Shown here: positions 1-16,328 of the stretch, piece by piece
How the letters are laid out: every line of letters begins with the position of its first letter
Numbering within the stretch: position 1 is the first letter of the stretch
Assembly (NCBI GenBank): GCA_905250075.1
Contig: CAJNOP010000012.1
Location: 1,894,529-1,958,528 of the forward strand
DNA from: Rotaria sp. Silwood1
Taxonomy: Eukaryota > Rotifera > Eurotatoria > Philodinida > Philodinidae
DNA length: 64,000 bases
Direction: 5' to 3'
Notes under the pieces: model-generated
Database searches by the model: none
What the model was told of the DNA's origin: nothing
Seen by the model: only the letters and a program-made list of their open reading frames with translations
Translations under genes and position numbers: made by a program

Positions 1-450
1 TCGACATATGCTCTCACCCGCACTCTTTGATGTGTGATCGTTAAATACGCCAATTAGTGTATGGAATATGTTTAAAGTGAACAAGCACCGAAATATTTAT
101 CTAATTGCATTTGCTACTACAAAACATTTCTTTAATCAAACGTCAACATGAGAATGTAAACTCAAAGAGTTATTTTTTATTTATCTTTATGTAAATGGGT
201 TAACAAAAAAAGATATAGATTCAAATAATGTTGTTGATAAACAATAATAATTATGATAGTATTAGTGAACTGTTAAAGACTTCTTAAATTTCTTTTTATT
301 CTATGCTTTTGGAATGGTGTAAATTCATCAAGTAAAATTAAAGATATCTCATGGAAACTTTTCTCATATTTATCAATAATGAACATAAGTATTCGTTGGA
401 AAATAGAACCAATGAAAAATCCTTGGTTACTTGCGATGCAGTAGTTAAGG
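1..450. other. 5' flank of the kinesin gene, nothing recognised
   Basis: A+T-rich sequence upstream of the inferred kinesin start codon. No open reading frame, RNA gene or repeat was recognised. It presumably contains the kinesin promoter, but no promoter element can be named from sequence alone. Confidence 0.5.
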
Positions 451-5120
<4,670 letters not shown>

Positions 5121-5225
5121 AAATCAAAATCATTCTGTACTATGAACAGTGATATAATTGTTGTATTTTTTTGTTGTTTTATTGAAATACAAGCATTTTT
5201 CCTCTATAAAGATTATTTTCTCAGT

Positions 5226-7514
5226 GCATCTATCAGGGGTCCTAATGGGCTGGGCTGGGCCTGAAAAAGTCAGCCCATGGGTTATCCAAGTTTAACCGGC
5301 CCAGCCCATGGTTTTTTTCAAAAAACCGGCCCAGCCCATGGGCGCCCATGGGCCGCATATGTTATTAAAATTGTTCGCATAGATAGTTTAAATTGTCATA
5401 TTGAAAAATATATAATAGACCTTCCTATTCTTTTATTTCATATATTAAGGGCCCTCCTCGGGAACGAACTTTGTTATTTCTCATCTGGTTTCAACCAAAC
5501 TTTCAGAGAATGATAGTGTTAAATAGAATAGCTTATGGTTCAAATATTTTCCCAAGTACCAAAGAAATGCACAAATTCCAGCCAGTTCATTACTCTTTAC
5601 GCGGCAAAGGATTTCGCAATAAGGATATAAGCTTACATGCCAGGGCAGTGTTTAGATTGTAGAGTGCTCTTAAGGCTAGATCATAATAGAACTCGATTTA
5701 TGAGTTTTTCTTTGTTTGATTTTTAAAAAACTTTTTTCGTAAAAAGTCACGAAAGCATGCCCAAAAAAGTGTCAACAAAAATGAAATATTTAAATTTTTT
5801 ACTTCACCAAAAGAGAAATTCGAACATTGGGCTCTATTGCGACCTAGCCATAATTGTTCTCTATTCAACAAAACAAAAATATCCCTTTTCTCTTGAACCG
5901 TTATTAAAAAATTCTTCTCCGCGCAAACAGTATTCTCAACAAAATCGATTTTGAAAAAAATGCAAAATAATTATTAGAAATCGATTTTTCCAAAAATCCC
6001 CTGCTTTACATATCAACGTTTAAGATAGGCTATAAATTTGCAACCTTAATATTAAGTATTCATAGTCTCTTAGTAATTAGTATAGAAAAAAATTTGCACG
6101 AGATATTGACGCAAAGAGAAAGCAGTCAAAAAAGTCGAAAAAGGTTAAAAAAAACCCTGAAAATTTCTCGAAATATATGATAATAGGAGCTAAATTTTAG
6201 ACAGCAAGTTCATCAAAATCAATTCATTTTTTGATAAACCATAGATATTCTGAAAGATGAGACTTCAATGTATCTTCTGTTGATAAAACTTCAATTTCGG
6301 CTCATCTCTGAAAATCGGATTTTCTGAGGGAAGGGGAGGAGCCCTTATTTTTCAAAAATTTTTTCCAATTAATAGTAACAAAAAATTTATACTAATATAA
6401 GAAAAATAAATAAAAAGAAACATTAGTTTCTTTATACCTATACATAATTAATACAAAATGAGATGAAGATATCAATAGCGGCATCATAAATAGGCAATAT
6501 ATCATACAAGTTAAAAATATCAATAAATACATATAATGTACCAAGGCTAACTAAGACAATATAAAACAACCTCATATTTTAGTGAATTGTTACTAATCTA
6601 ATTACTATGATATTATCGAGTTGATCAGGACTTAATACTTTGACCATCGACATTAGAGAAGAAAGAAACGGGTTTTCAGAAAACTTTCTGGCTTTTCTGT
6701 GCACAGTCGTGTAGCGTGCCTTAACAAAATGGTAATTTGGAAAGCTAATGATGACTAACATTTGTTTTTTAGACAAGTGCTTCAAAAAAGTGTATATTAT
6801 GAATGATTACTTCACTTCATATAAAGATAAGACTCTCGCCGCTTATAAACGGCGGCGATGGCCAATGGGTTAATGATGTTTGACTTTCATTAATAATAAA
6901 ATCACCCGAACTGGGACATCTTTCTATCGCAGATGATAATCCAGGTATACAGTGAATTTGTCGAGCAAGTTTCGATAGAACAGAAAACATTCCTTGACAT
7001 TCTTTCAAAAACTCAAATGGATTTTATGACAGTTTGGATTTGTTAAGCTCTAAAGCTAAACATCTTGCTAATTCATCTGTGTGTACTGGATTATAACCAT
7101 AATCTTCACTTTCTGAGCTATTATTCTCAAATTTTGATGAATTCAAATCATCATCATTTTTATATTATTCAAAAATAAAAACCTGAACTTAACGTTTTTT
7201 CCATTTTCAGGAAAAACTATACCTTCTCATTGTTTGGACTCATAATTAATTAGTTTCATTTATTCACGATTATTGCTATATTGTACCAAATAAAAGTATC
7301 AAATTCGATTTATCAAAAAATTTCAGTGATAATACGCAATATCGTCTGAAAATTTTTATTTTTTTTTACGTATGGCCCATGGGCTGGGCTGGGCTGGGCT
7401 GGAAAAATTCAAGCCCAGCCCATGGTTCTCGATTAACGAAATTTCGGCCCATGGGCTGGGCTGGGCTGGGCTGGGCTGGGCTTGGCCCAGCCCATTAGGA
7501 CCCCTGGCATCTAT
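5226..7514. mobile_element. hAT-superfamily DNA transposon, decayed, with 8-bp target duplication
   Basis: The element occupies 5234-7506 (2,273 bp). The ends are inverted repeats beginning CAGGGGTCCTAATGGGCTGG, perfect for about 22 bp. Outside them the octamer GCATCTAT is repeated exactly at 5226-5233 and 7507-7514. An 8-bp duplication and CAGGG-type ends are hallmarks of hAT elements. Subterminal arrays of GGGCTGGGCT and GGCCCATGGGCTGG lie at 5245-5360 and 7373-7495. The minus strand keeps a piece of the transposase dimerisation domain (see 6817-7030). Most of the remaining interior carries stops in all frames. It sits about 110 bp past the kinesin stop codon, so it may affect that gene's 3' end. 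Confidence 0.93.
6817..7030 (-). pseudogene. hAT transposase C-terminal (dimerisation) domain remnant
   Basis: Minus-strand translation reads NPFEFLKECQ, then LSKLARQIHCIPGLSSAIER and SSGDFI with a trailing SL. This follows the hAT C-terminal dimerisation pattern: W/F-K-x-x, P-x-L-x-x-lA, IP-x-(S)S-x-x-ER and S-x-x-G-x-(I/i). An in-frame TAA at about 7022-7024 sits directly before it, and the N-terminal and catalytic RNase-H-like regions were not found. The source transposase gene is therefore dead here, and the copy depended on a helper if it ever moved in this form. Confidence 0.8.
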
Positions 7515-7984
7515 TGAAGTATTTTACGTAAATAAATCGCATAATTAATTAAATAATGGTTTACGATTGAAAATAAAATCTTATTGAGAAAACTGGTAGG
7601 AACATTCAAAGGAATGTTTTGAGGGGTGATGGATGACACTTTTTTGAAGAAGAATCACGGCAAAATAATGAATATTGTCAGCTTGTAAAAACTGTCCAAT
7701 CGATACTTTCCTCCAAGAATTTAAATGGCTTTGAGGAACATCGGCTCTCCGAAAATACAGGCGGTCGGATCCAGACGCTTGGATAAGTTGAAGTCCGTTC
7801 TTGATTCATATATCGTTGGCTAGGGTAGACTTCAAGATTTGCTTCTTGTTTCAGAAAATTGATAGATTTGTGCATTGTGAGAGTATGTGTTCGTCCTCTT
7901 TTGACTTATATCAACAACCGCGTTGCAATTTTTCTGTCATTCGAGTGTCGTAGGTTATTATCACATTTTTTTTCAGTGTTAGAT

Positions 7985-8900
7985 GCCATCCTGAAGACGA
8001 TGACTTGAACACTATATTACATTGCTTTTTTTCTTTCAAAACACTATGAAATAAAGTATTTTCATTTGGTGACTGGGTACAGCTGACAAAATAAAAGCAG
8101 CAAGTGAAAGGTCTTCATATTCAACAAAGGATGTATGTATTAATAATAATTTTTTCAATTTACGTTAGGTTTATTGAGACTAGGGCTTCATTTCAATTAA
8201 CAAAGGTTTTATCAATCAGCTTATCATCATCGATTCTGTAGAATATCACCACTCATATTTGCATAATAATTATTTTTTTCAAAATTCTATAGCGCATGTA
8301 TTTTACATAGGAAGTCGAAATAGGGCATTGGAGAAATATGAAATCAATTCAATAAGTATGGATAGAACGAAGTGTTTTAAACTATCTGAATGATGGCTAG
8401 GTTGGAGAATGATATTTCACTTTTATATGATACTTTGATTAGTATCGATTAGCAAGGTCTATATGATATCAAAATAACAATTTGAGCTTCAATCCCTCAG
8501 TTTGAGAAATTCGTGAAAAAGATAGAGATAGCTGCAATCGTATATTTTCTTACAATCATTTAATATAGATGTTGATGCGATCCTTAATTACACAATGAGT
8601 TCATCGTCTTTAAGATTTATGGATCTGTGATTGTGAGTAAACTGGACTTCTATTCCCGATAGATATAGTACTTCTCAAGATACTTGATAAGTAAGAGTTA
8701 TCTGTTCATTACTTCGAAAGAGCTCAAAAATGTGGATTTCAAAAATCGAAAAGATTATCGTTTTCAAATTGAAGATGACTAATCATTGGAATTTGTTTCT
8801 TTTAAGGATCACAGTGACCAAACAAACTAATGCTACTGATTTGCACAACAGTTTCAGTTTAGTTTCTGATGAACAAGTATTGAACCAATGGGTATCGAAT
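7985..8900 (+). repeat. Diverged direct duplication, copy 1
   Basis: This block is collinear with 12,020-12,960. Shared landmarks occur in the same order: TTAGATGCC followed by a GACGATnACTT block, then GTTGGAGAATGATATTT, GTTGATG followed by TGATC/CGATCC, and TTCT(C/T)(A/G)AGATACT. Identity by eye is roughly 65-75 percent with indels, so this is an old duplication. No coding frame is preserved in either copy. Confidence 0.65.
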
Positions 8901-9695
8901 GAATGCGGCAGTAATTGTTGTGGAACCATTCACTATATGACGCTAACTGGTCATTGACTTTTGCTGCTATTTGATGAATGGACGATACTTTCATGTTTAT
9001 ATAGCTGTTGCTGCCATCGACCTTACATTGATAAATCTATCTTTCTGCATCAAATTGCTGAGATCGATACTAGCCTGCGTTGGATAGTTTGAAATAATAT
9101 CCAGAATATTGTGATGCCGTTGCCTCCAAGACATAATCACCCTTCATGATTCTTTCAGTGATCCATATTTGCTTTTATTTGGTCATAGCATAAGATCAGC
9201 TTATTTGACCAACAGAGATAAGTCCACAACAAAAGTTGTGATTGCCACGGTAATCGTCAATATCGGTAAACGACATTAAATCACGATATTGACGGACTAC
9301 CATTTCGAAACTTCTAACTATTGACTTGAGAGTGTGCGTGTGGTTTGACTTTGCCAAGAGAGAGCTGGTTGAGGATGAGCATAAAGAGAACATCTTCAAA
9401 CCCAACGCACTCCTACTCTGAAACTTCTACAACACATGTATTCGTACACCAACACTCTTTCTTTCACGTGAGTCATGAGCGACATCAACAGAACGAGAAA
9501 ATGACACTTACCGTAAGTGGCAAAACACTCAATAATTGGTACACTTTTGAAATATGTATGTGAAATTAAAATTCGAACAAATTGATTGAGCAGCATAGGT
9601 CGTGGCTTAAGTAAAATGGCTGGTAAACAAATCATCACTAACGTGTTACATTATTACATGATCAAGCGAAAAAAGAAGCCAAATAAGGCGTTTCA

Positions 9696-9925
9696 AACTT
9701 GGTTCGATTCGACTCTACTAAAGAAATGTTCCATTCGATTCGGACTACCTTCTACAAACCTTCAATCGATTCGATTCGACCCACTTTTTCGAAAATTTGA
9801 TTCAATTCAATTCGACTCAGTTTCTTAAAAAGTCCATTGGAATTCGATTCGATGTGGCTGAGACAAATCGAATCGAATCGAATCATTTGCCTATTCGATT
9901 CGGTTTCGCGCTCTGCTCAGCATAT
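9696..9925. repeat. Degenerate TTCGA/TCGAA-rich short repeat
   Basis: The pentamer TTCGA, often as TTCGATTCGA, occurs many times here. Its complement ATCGAATCGAATCG appears at about 9,867-9,885, which makes the patch partly self-complementary. It directly precedes the LINE remnant. It is probably a decayed simple repeat. Confidence 0.6.
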
Positions 9926-10570
9926 ATCGCATTTATAGACTTGGAGAAGGCTCATGGCCAAATTTATCGAGACTTTCTTTTGAGAGTCTAACATGACTAA
10001 GCTGTCGGCGGTGATTTACTGATAGCAATCCACTAAACTAAAATGATTATGGAAATAATGCGAAGATAGACTGTGCCATTTCGCACTGACGTTGGATGCT
10101 CGTCCACTTCGAACAGAAGTTTGAGCTATATTCACTTCGATTCATAGCTTGTTGAACAAAACTATCCGCGAACTTTACGCCTCCCTATGTAAAAATTGAC
10201 GATAGGAAAATTGACACTTTCTTTTCTTCAAATGGCATCACTCAGTTGATATATTCTGATGTTGATTCTAACGTTGTCTAAGTCAATATGAAGTGAACTG
10301 TTCGTTTCCAGGTGTGTTGATCAGTACAAAGAAAATAGAATCACTGGCTCTCTCGAGGAGATCCTATAAGAATACTCTACATGTTAATGGAGCATCATTG
10401 AAACCACTAGAATAGGTGATACATTTCAGGATAGAATGCTCAAATGATGGGAAACAGGAACGCCAAAAACAGTCGCATATTAGTGAAATCAATGTCAATA
10501 ATGAATTTGAGGTGCAGTAGAATGCAAGCAAGATCTCAGTGAGCATAACATTGCTGCAAAGAATATTGTT
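9905..10570 (+). pseudogene. Non-LTR retrotransposon (LINE) reverse transcriptase remnant
   Basis: Several disconnected frames spell out pieces of a LINE reverse transcriptase in the right order. First comes FIDLEKAHGQIYRDF (palm motif A region, usually F-I/V-DLEKAFD-x-V-x-R). Next is VGGDLLIAIH, matching the following helix. Then GVLISTKKIESLALSRR and TLHVNGASLKPLE appear, matching the thumb-side K-T-E-v-l-x-lSR and L-x-VNG-x-x-L-x-x-VE pattern. Stops and frame changes separate them, and the catalytic YxDD region is not recognisable. It is clearly a dead fragment. The clade is uncertain (RTE/CR1-like by pattern). Confidence 0.75.
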
Positions 10571-10994
10571 AGATTTTTATTAAAAACCAAATTTATCCAA
10601 GGCTTTTCATATATAACATTCATCATTGGGACGAGTAGCAATACAGAACAAGGAAAGGACTCTATTTATGAATATATAACCTGTGATATGAAGACAGAAC
10701 GAGCTAAATTGATCAATATTTATAATTCATAAGAGTGAGTTTCGATGTCGGTATCGTTCTTCCTTCACTCAAACCAATCCTATGCTCACTCTACATTCAA
10801 CTCACATCCACATATTTGATAACAACCAAGAAGATTCAATTACGACGAAAGGCGCGTGAAATGAGATTTCTGTGAAGTGCCGCCCACAATATCCTCCATG
10901 ATAGGGTTCACAAATCAGAACTTTGAAGATTTTCCAAGACGAACATCTTCTTCGTAATATCGAAAAGTCAAGGTAGGTCACTTCCGACATAAGC

Positions 10995-11150
10995 TCACGA
11001 GAGGTGCGAGTCTGTGTGAAAACAATACCCACACTCACACATGTACTTCTAGATACGTGAGCAGCTACACTCATACCTACACACTGCCACATCCAAAAAC
11101 AAACTACATACACTGACACCAGCCCAACGCCAGCACCTATATTCGCGTCC
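10995..11150. repeat. GT/AC-rich, telomere-like patch
   Basis: GTGCGAGTCTGTGTG is followed by repeated ACCCACACTCACAC-like and CTACACAC-like units. The units approximate CCCACA, the complement of TGTGGG, the type of telomere repeat reported for bdelloid rotifers. The array is highly degenerate. Confidence 0.5.
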
Positions 11151-12019
11151 TACACCCTAGGCAACGGTTAAATCTACAAATATAAACGATAGACAAAAAC
11201 ATCACATCGTTAGCTACTCATATCTATTCATTCCAGTCAATGACGTTCGATTTAGAAAAGAAAAGAAAGAAAAGAAAAAATTACGCTTCTCTTTTTCGTT
11301 ATTATAATACGTCACTTGGTGACAATAATCAACAGCTATGAAAAAAGCTTCGTCAGTCATCAGCAAAAAAACTAAGCTACTGTGTAAAATATGAAGCATG
11401 ATTTTGACTAACCATTGTTGGTTCTTTTTTCTACGTTTTAGAATAATGGCATATTTGTTTCATGACTTGTTTTGGTTTCATATTTGTTTTCATCCTTGCT
11501 TTGTTTAGAATATAATCTATGAGGAAAGATCGTTGTCAATGACTTCAAACTAATTAGTTTTTTTTCAAATGAAATCTTGTTTGTCTTTGTTCTAAAACTT
11601 CATATATTCACTATCTCAGATTCTCTAAATCAGCATACTATTCATTATCATTATTCTCATGAATATTATGATCCATCAAACACCTAGATTTCATATATCT
11701 AACTGAACTCATATTTAATATACTCATCGATAATATTCTACTGTGAACTGGCGCATGAATCTTCATCATGAATATGAATAAGATTTTTTTGTTGTGTACC
11801 AAACACTTTCGTCACCTCTTGAGAGAACATGCATCACTGTCTCAAAATCTAATGAAGTAAAATGCCATTGCAATCACAGTAAGCCTTTTCAATGTCGCCA
11901 ATAGTGTTTTTTTTTCATATTGTTTTACAAACAAAGAACGATAGCAACGCACATACAACATAACAATTTCTCTTTCTTAGTAATGTCGAAAATCATCAGC
12001 ACAAAGTTTATTTTTATTT

Positions 12020-12960
12020 ATTAGATGCCTCCTCGGAGACGATCACTTCAATACTAGATTTTGCTTGTTTGCTCTCTTTTTTAAGAACTCTCTGAAAATA
12101 AGTTTTGTTTTTCATTTTTCGGCAGTGCTCAACTGAGAGAAAGAAGCAAAAAGTAACAGCACAACATCTGATAGTCGAACAATAAAGAATGTATGTATGA
12201 TGGTATATTTATATTTTTACATTTACATTTGACTGATCAATAATAAGTCTCATATCAATTCAAAAATATACGATCAATATGCTTATAATCACTCGTATTT
12301 TCATAATAATTCTTTTCATGGAAAACTTTATAACAGATTCGTTTCACGTAGAAGGTCATAAAACATTGAAGACACATGAAATGAATTCAGCAGTTACTAA
12401 TATAAATATCAATGCTTTAAAGTCCATGACTGACGACTTAGTTGGAGAATGATATTTTACCTTAATAGAATTATTTAATTAATATTGATAAGCAACACCT
12501 CATGATATAAAAATAAGTCTATGTATCAATCACTCATTTACAGAAATCTTCGAAAAAGATGCAGATTCTTTCAGTTGTGTATTTCCTAAAAAGCACATAA
12601 GTGAGGGCCGTATAACATGCATTGAATAGGGATGTTGATGTGATCGTCAGAGATACGTTGAGTTATTTGACGTCAAAGTTTTGCGGATTTGTGAGTATGA
12701 ATGAACTGCATGTGTCTTCTGAATGGATGTAGTATTTCTTGAGATACTGAATAGGTTAAACTATTGAAAATTTTCATTTTTTTTTGTTCTATCGGATGTA
12801 GCGTGGCCGGGGATTTTAAGCATAAGAACTTCAAGCTCGTGAAAAGCTCTACCAATTTGTAAATAAGAAATTTTTTATAAACACTTTCAATTAATACTAA
12901 GGACCACAATGATCAGCATTTGATTATGCTTTGGGTACATAGGCATCTATCAATAAATTG
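12020..12960 (+). repeat. Diverged direct duplication, copy 2
   Basis: Partner of 7,985-8,900 in the same orientation and order. The pair brackets the dead LINE fragment. I found no precise ends, so I cannot tell a tandem segmental duplication from two copies of one repeat family. Confidence 0.65.
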
Positions 12961-14460
12961 ATTCTAGTTCCTTTAAGGTCTTATAAAAATAATGATTTGG
13001 TATACAAAATTTGACGCGTCTACACTAGCTCAACAACATGGTATATTTTAGTTTCTCCATTCTAAATAAGTCACCTAATCCGACAGGGTCCTTCATGACA
13101 ATAACATCATTTTGCCTTTTTTTCTGTCATTTTTCTTTTAGCACTAAAGTTTATTGACTTTTTTTTAAATTAGATTTCCCTTTCAAGGCTTTCTCATATT
13201 AAATAAATATATGTATACAGTGCTCGACCTCTAGTATACAGACATATAGTCTAATCAAATTATGTCGCACGTTTATTCGCAGTACCATCAATATACTGTG
13301 GCACTCGTAAGTGTATCGGTGGTGGCACTTACTACTTTCAATTTCAATTATCAACAATTTCAGAGTGTTTTCTACTCAAATTCGAATGTATTATTAGAAA
13401 GATTTCAAACACATCTAGAAAAAAATAGTTTCAGAATAGGCTTTACTAATAAAAAACATTTCCAGCAGCATTCATAAAAGAAAGCTATCTTAGAACTGGA
13501 ATCGATTTCGGCTATGTTAATATCACAAGCAGCTCAGACGCATCAGCATTATGAGAATGCATCGAAATCGACTCAATTTTGTCAGTCTTAACAGGCTTCA
13601 AAAGTATTCACTCGTTTTTATACCTTATATCTATAATACACTGCTTTCAAAAAAAACGGAGGGTTTTCGCCTAGTTCGAATCACATGGGAAACTAATACT
13701 GTGTAGTTCAAATATAGAACTCAAAACAAAAAAGGTGGTAAGGCACATTGGAGGTACATTGTGAGTCTAGAGTAGTTTAATCAATTTTTTATGCGAATTT
13801 TTTCTATTTTTTGAGTATAAAAATTAGGAACTATTTAGATGTCGTGCAATGAAAAACTTTTTGTTAATGTTCTGCATGAAAATAAGCAGAAAAAGAAAAA
13901 AAACAACTTGGCTCGTCCAGCTCGAGCATTCTGAACATAATATTTAGTTTATGAAATGAACTTGCTGAAACTCTAAATTGGAAACACTTTTTTCAATCAT
14001 AGCATATATTTTTATAGAATGACTACTCACTTCTTTCGCTTTATTTTTTACACCAATCAACGAAGAAGATATAAGTTCACTTCTAAATTCGTTATGTGCT
14101 ATTTGATGTTTCTATTCTAATTTTATCGAATAAATCTTGTTCAAACATTTAATAAAGATTAGTTTTGTATAGATATTCTCAAGTATGCACGAAAATTACT
14201 TATACTTTATTCGATCAAGTGAGAACGAAATAGGAAAAAACATCATGTGTTCTTATCTATTATATTATTAATCCGTAAGAGTACACCGTTCGACGAAATG
14301 TATGTGTGTGCTTGTCTGTGTTTATCGTTTTCTTCATTCTTTTCTTTAACGAAGATAAGATAGACGTTGAAGGACAGACGCACAACGGCAACACAGTTGA
14401 TTAAAGCAACATATTCACAAATCATAATATTGACGAACGACTAAAAAGACTAGTGTGATT

Positions 14461-16019
14461 ATGAATTCTGATAATGTATTATCAATTCCTGATTTAATTG
14501 CTAAGAAACGTGATGGTTTAGAACTTAATTCAACTGAAATACAACAATTTATAGATGGACTTACAAATGGTGAAGTTCAAGATTGTCATGTCGGTGCTAT
14601 GCTTATGGCAATATTTCTCAAAAGTAGCTTTAAAAAGTTTTCACTTGGTTTCCTTTTGTCTTTTTAATTCCATTTTATAATTTTCTTATAGGTATGACTG
14701 AAAAAGAAATTTGTTCATTGACTATGTCTATGCGTGATAGTGGTCGACGTTTAAAATGGCCACAATATCGTGGTTTAGTTGTCGATAAACATTCAACAGG
14801 TGGCATAGGTGATAAAATAAGTATCCCATTAGCACCAGCATTAGCTGCATGTCAATTAAAAGTACCAATGATGTCTGGTAGAGGTTTAGGTATAACTGGT
14901 GGTACATTAGATAAACTTGAGTCAATACCAGGTTATCAAACACAATTAACAGATGAACAAATTGTAGAATTAATTTCAACAGTTGGTTGTGGAATATTTT
15001 CTCAGTCACTTGAATTAAATCCAGCTGACCGTTATTTATATGCAATACGTGATGTTACAGCAACTGTGCCAAGTAATGCATTAATTATATCATCAATATT
15101 ATCGAAAAAATCTCTTGAAGATCTTGATGCACTTGTTCTTGATGTTAAATATGGTGCATCAGCGATGATAAAACCACGTGAACTAGCAGAAGATTTAGCT
15201 CATTGGTTATATAAAGTATCAGAAATGCTTGGAATGAGAACATGTTGTTATATAACTGAAATGAATAATCCGATTGGATATTGCATTGGAAATGCAATTG
15301 AAATTCAAGAATCAATTGATCTTATGAAATATAAATCAGGTCATTCAAATGATTTAGAAGAATTAGTTTGTGAACAAGGTACATATAGAGATAGAATAAC
15401 AACAAAAAAAAACACAATTAAGAAAAAAATCTTGTATTTTAGGTGGTCGACTTCTTTTACTTACAGATAAAGTAAAAACAATTGAACAAGGTCGAGAAAT
15501 GATTCGTGAAACATTTAAAAATGGATCAGCTTTACAAAAATTTCATGATATGATTATTGGTCAAGGTGTATCAAAAACTGTTGCAAAACAGTTAATAAGT
15601 AATGATGAAAATATTATTGGGTCTATTTTAAAACTTGGTGAAGTACATTATCAAGCTATATCATCAGAAACTGGATTTATTCAATCAATTGATTCATTTA
15701 AACTTGGTACTATTGTTCAACGTCTTGGTTAGTTCATTATATAAATTATTTTTAATTTTTAATTTTCAACTTTCTTTTTTTTTAAGGTGGTGGACGTTTG
15801 AAATCCACAGATAAACTTGATTATTCTGTTGGTATTCGTTTATTAAAACATGTCGGTGATGTTATTCAACAAAATGAGCCATGGGCTATATTATATGCTA
15901 CACATGATGCCAAGCGTCAGTATCCAAAATTTTTAGATGATTTAAATACATCGCTCAATGTTACTTCATCACCAGTCGAACCTTTACAACGTATTTATAA
16001 AGTTCTCGGATCAACATAA
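14461..16019 (+). CDS. TYMP: Thymidine phosphorylase (4 exons, 455 aa)
   Basis: Reversibly converts thymidine plus phosphate to thymine and 2-deoxyribose-1-phosphate in pyrimidine salvage. Exons: 14461-14623, 14692-15378, 15443-15727, 15787-16019; the phase closes to 456 codons including the stop. The N-terminal helical domain is followed by the phosphate-binding KHSTGG loop (residues 87-92) and the family signature SGRGLGITGGTLDKLESIPG (starting at residue 116). SEMLGMRTCCYITEMNNPIG and a C-terminal GGGR-containing alpha/beta domain follow. Length agrees with bacterial DeoA (about 440 aa) and human TYMP (about 480 aa). The ATG at 14461 is used because an in-frame GTG six bases upstream is not a plausible animal start. 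It converges on the PRPP synthase gene with 309 bp between the stop codons. Confidence 0.95.
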
Positions 16020-16328
16020 GTACATGAATATTTTCAATTTGTTTTCTTTTTTTTTTTATATTAATATTTCATGCACGAAAATAATAATGCTATTTGGGAA
16101 TTTGAAAACTAACAAACTAGTTACGTAGCTGAAACTAAAATGAAATGATTTTTATTAATTTAACATATTGTAGTCATTTCTTTTTTTATTTGTGGGTTTT
16201 TTATCTAAATAAAAAACGATTCAAGAAATATTGATGACTCATATAAAGTAATATGAATTTTATTGGAATTATTTTACAGATACTAAAAGAAAAAAAATTA
16301 AAAACTAAATCATTAGTTTAGAAAATCA
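16020..16328. other. Convergent 3' intergenic region
   Basis: A+T-rich spacer between two convergent stop codons. It holds AATAAA-like signals such as AAATAAAAAA near 16,207-16,216. Nothing else was recognised. Confidence 0.5.

Larger units (their letters stand above)
7515..14460. other. Gene-poor region with repeat remnants
   Basis: About 7 kb without a recognisable intact gene. It contains two related blocks in direct orientation (about 7,985-8,900 and 12,020-12,960), a TTCGA-rich patch (about 9,696-9,925), a dead LINE reverse transcriptase (9,905-10,570) and a CCCACA-rich patch (about 10,995-11,150). The scattered open frames of 60-105 codons have no recognisable domains and overlap on both strands, so I treat them as chance. 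Confidence 0.6.

Noticed and set aside
10802-11119. 105-codon minus-strand open frame
   Set aside because: Its N-terminal half is the translation of the CCCACA-rich patch and no domain is present.
7985-12960. LTR retrotransposon with the direct duplications as LTRs
   Set aside because: The internal reverse transcriptase is LINE-type, the repeats lack TG...CA ends and they are too diverged for LTRs.
14728-15045. 105-codon antisense open frame
   Set aside because: It is the shadow of the thymidine phosphorylase exon and has no domain of its own.
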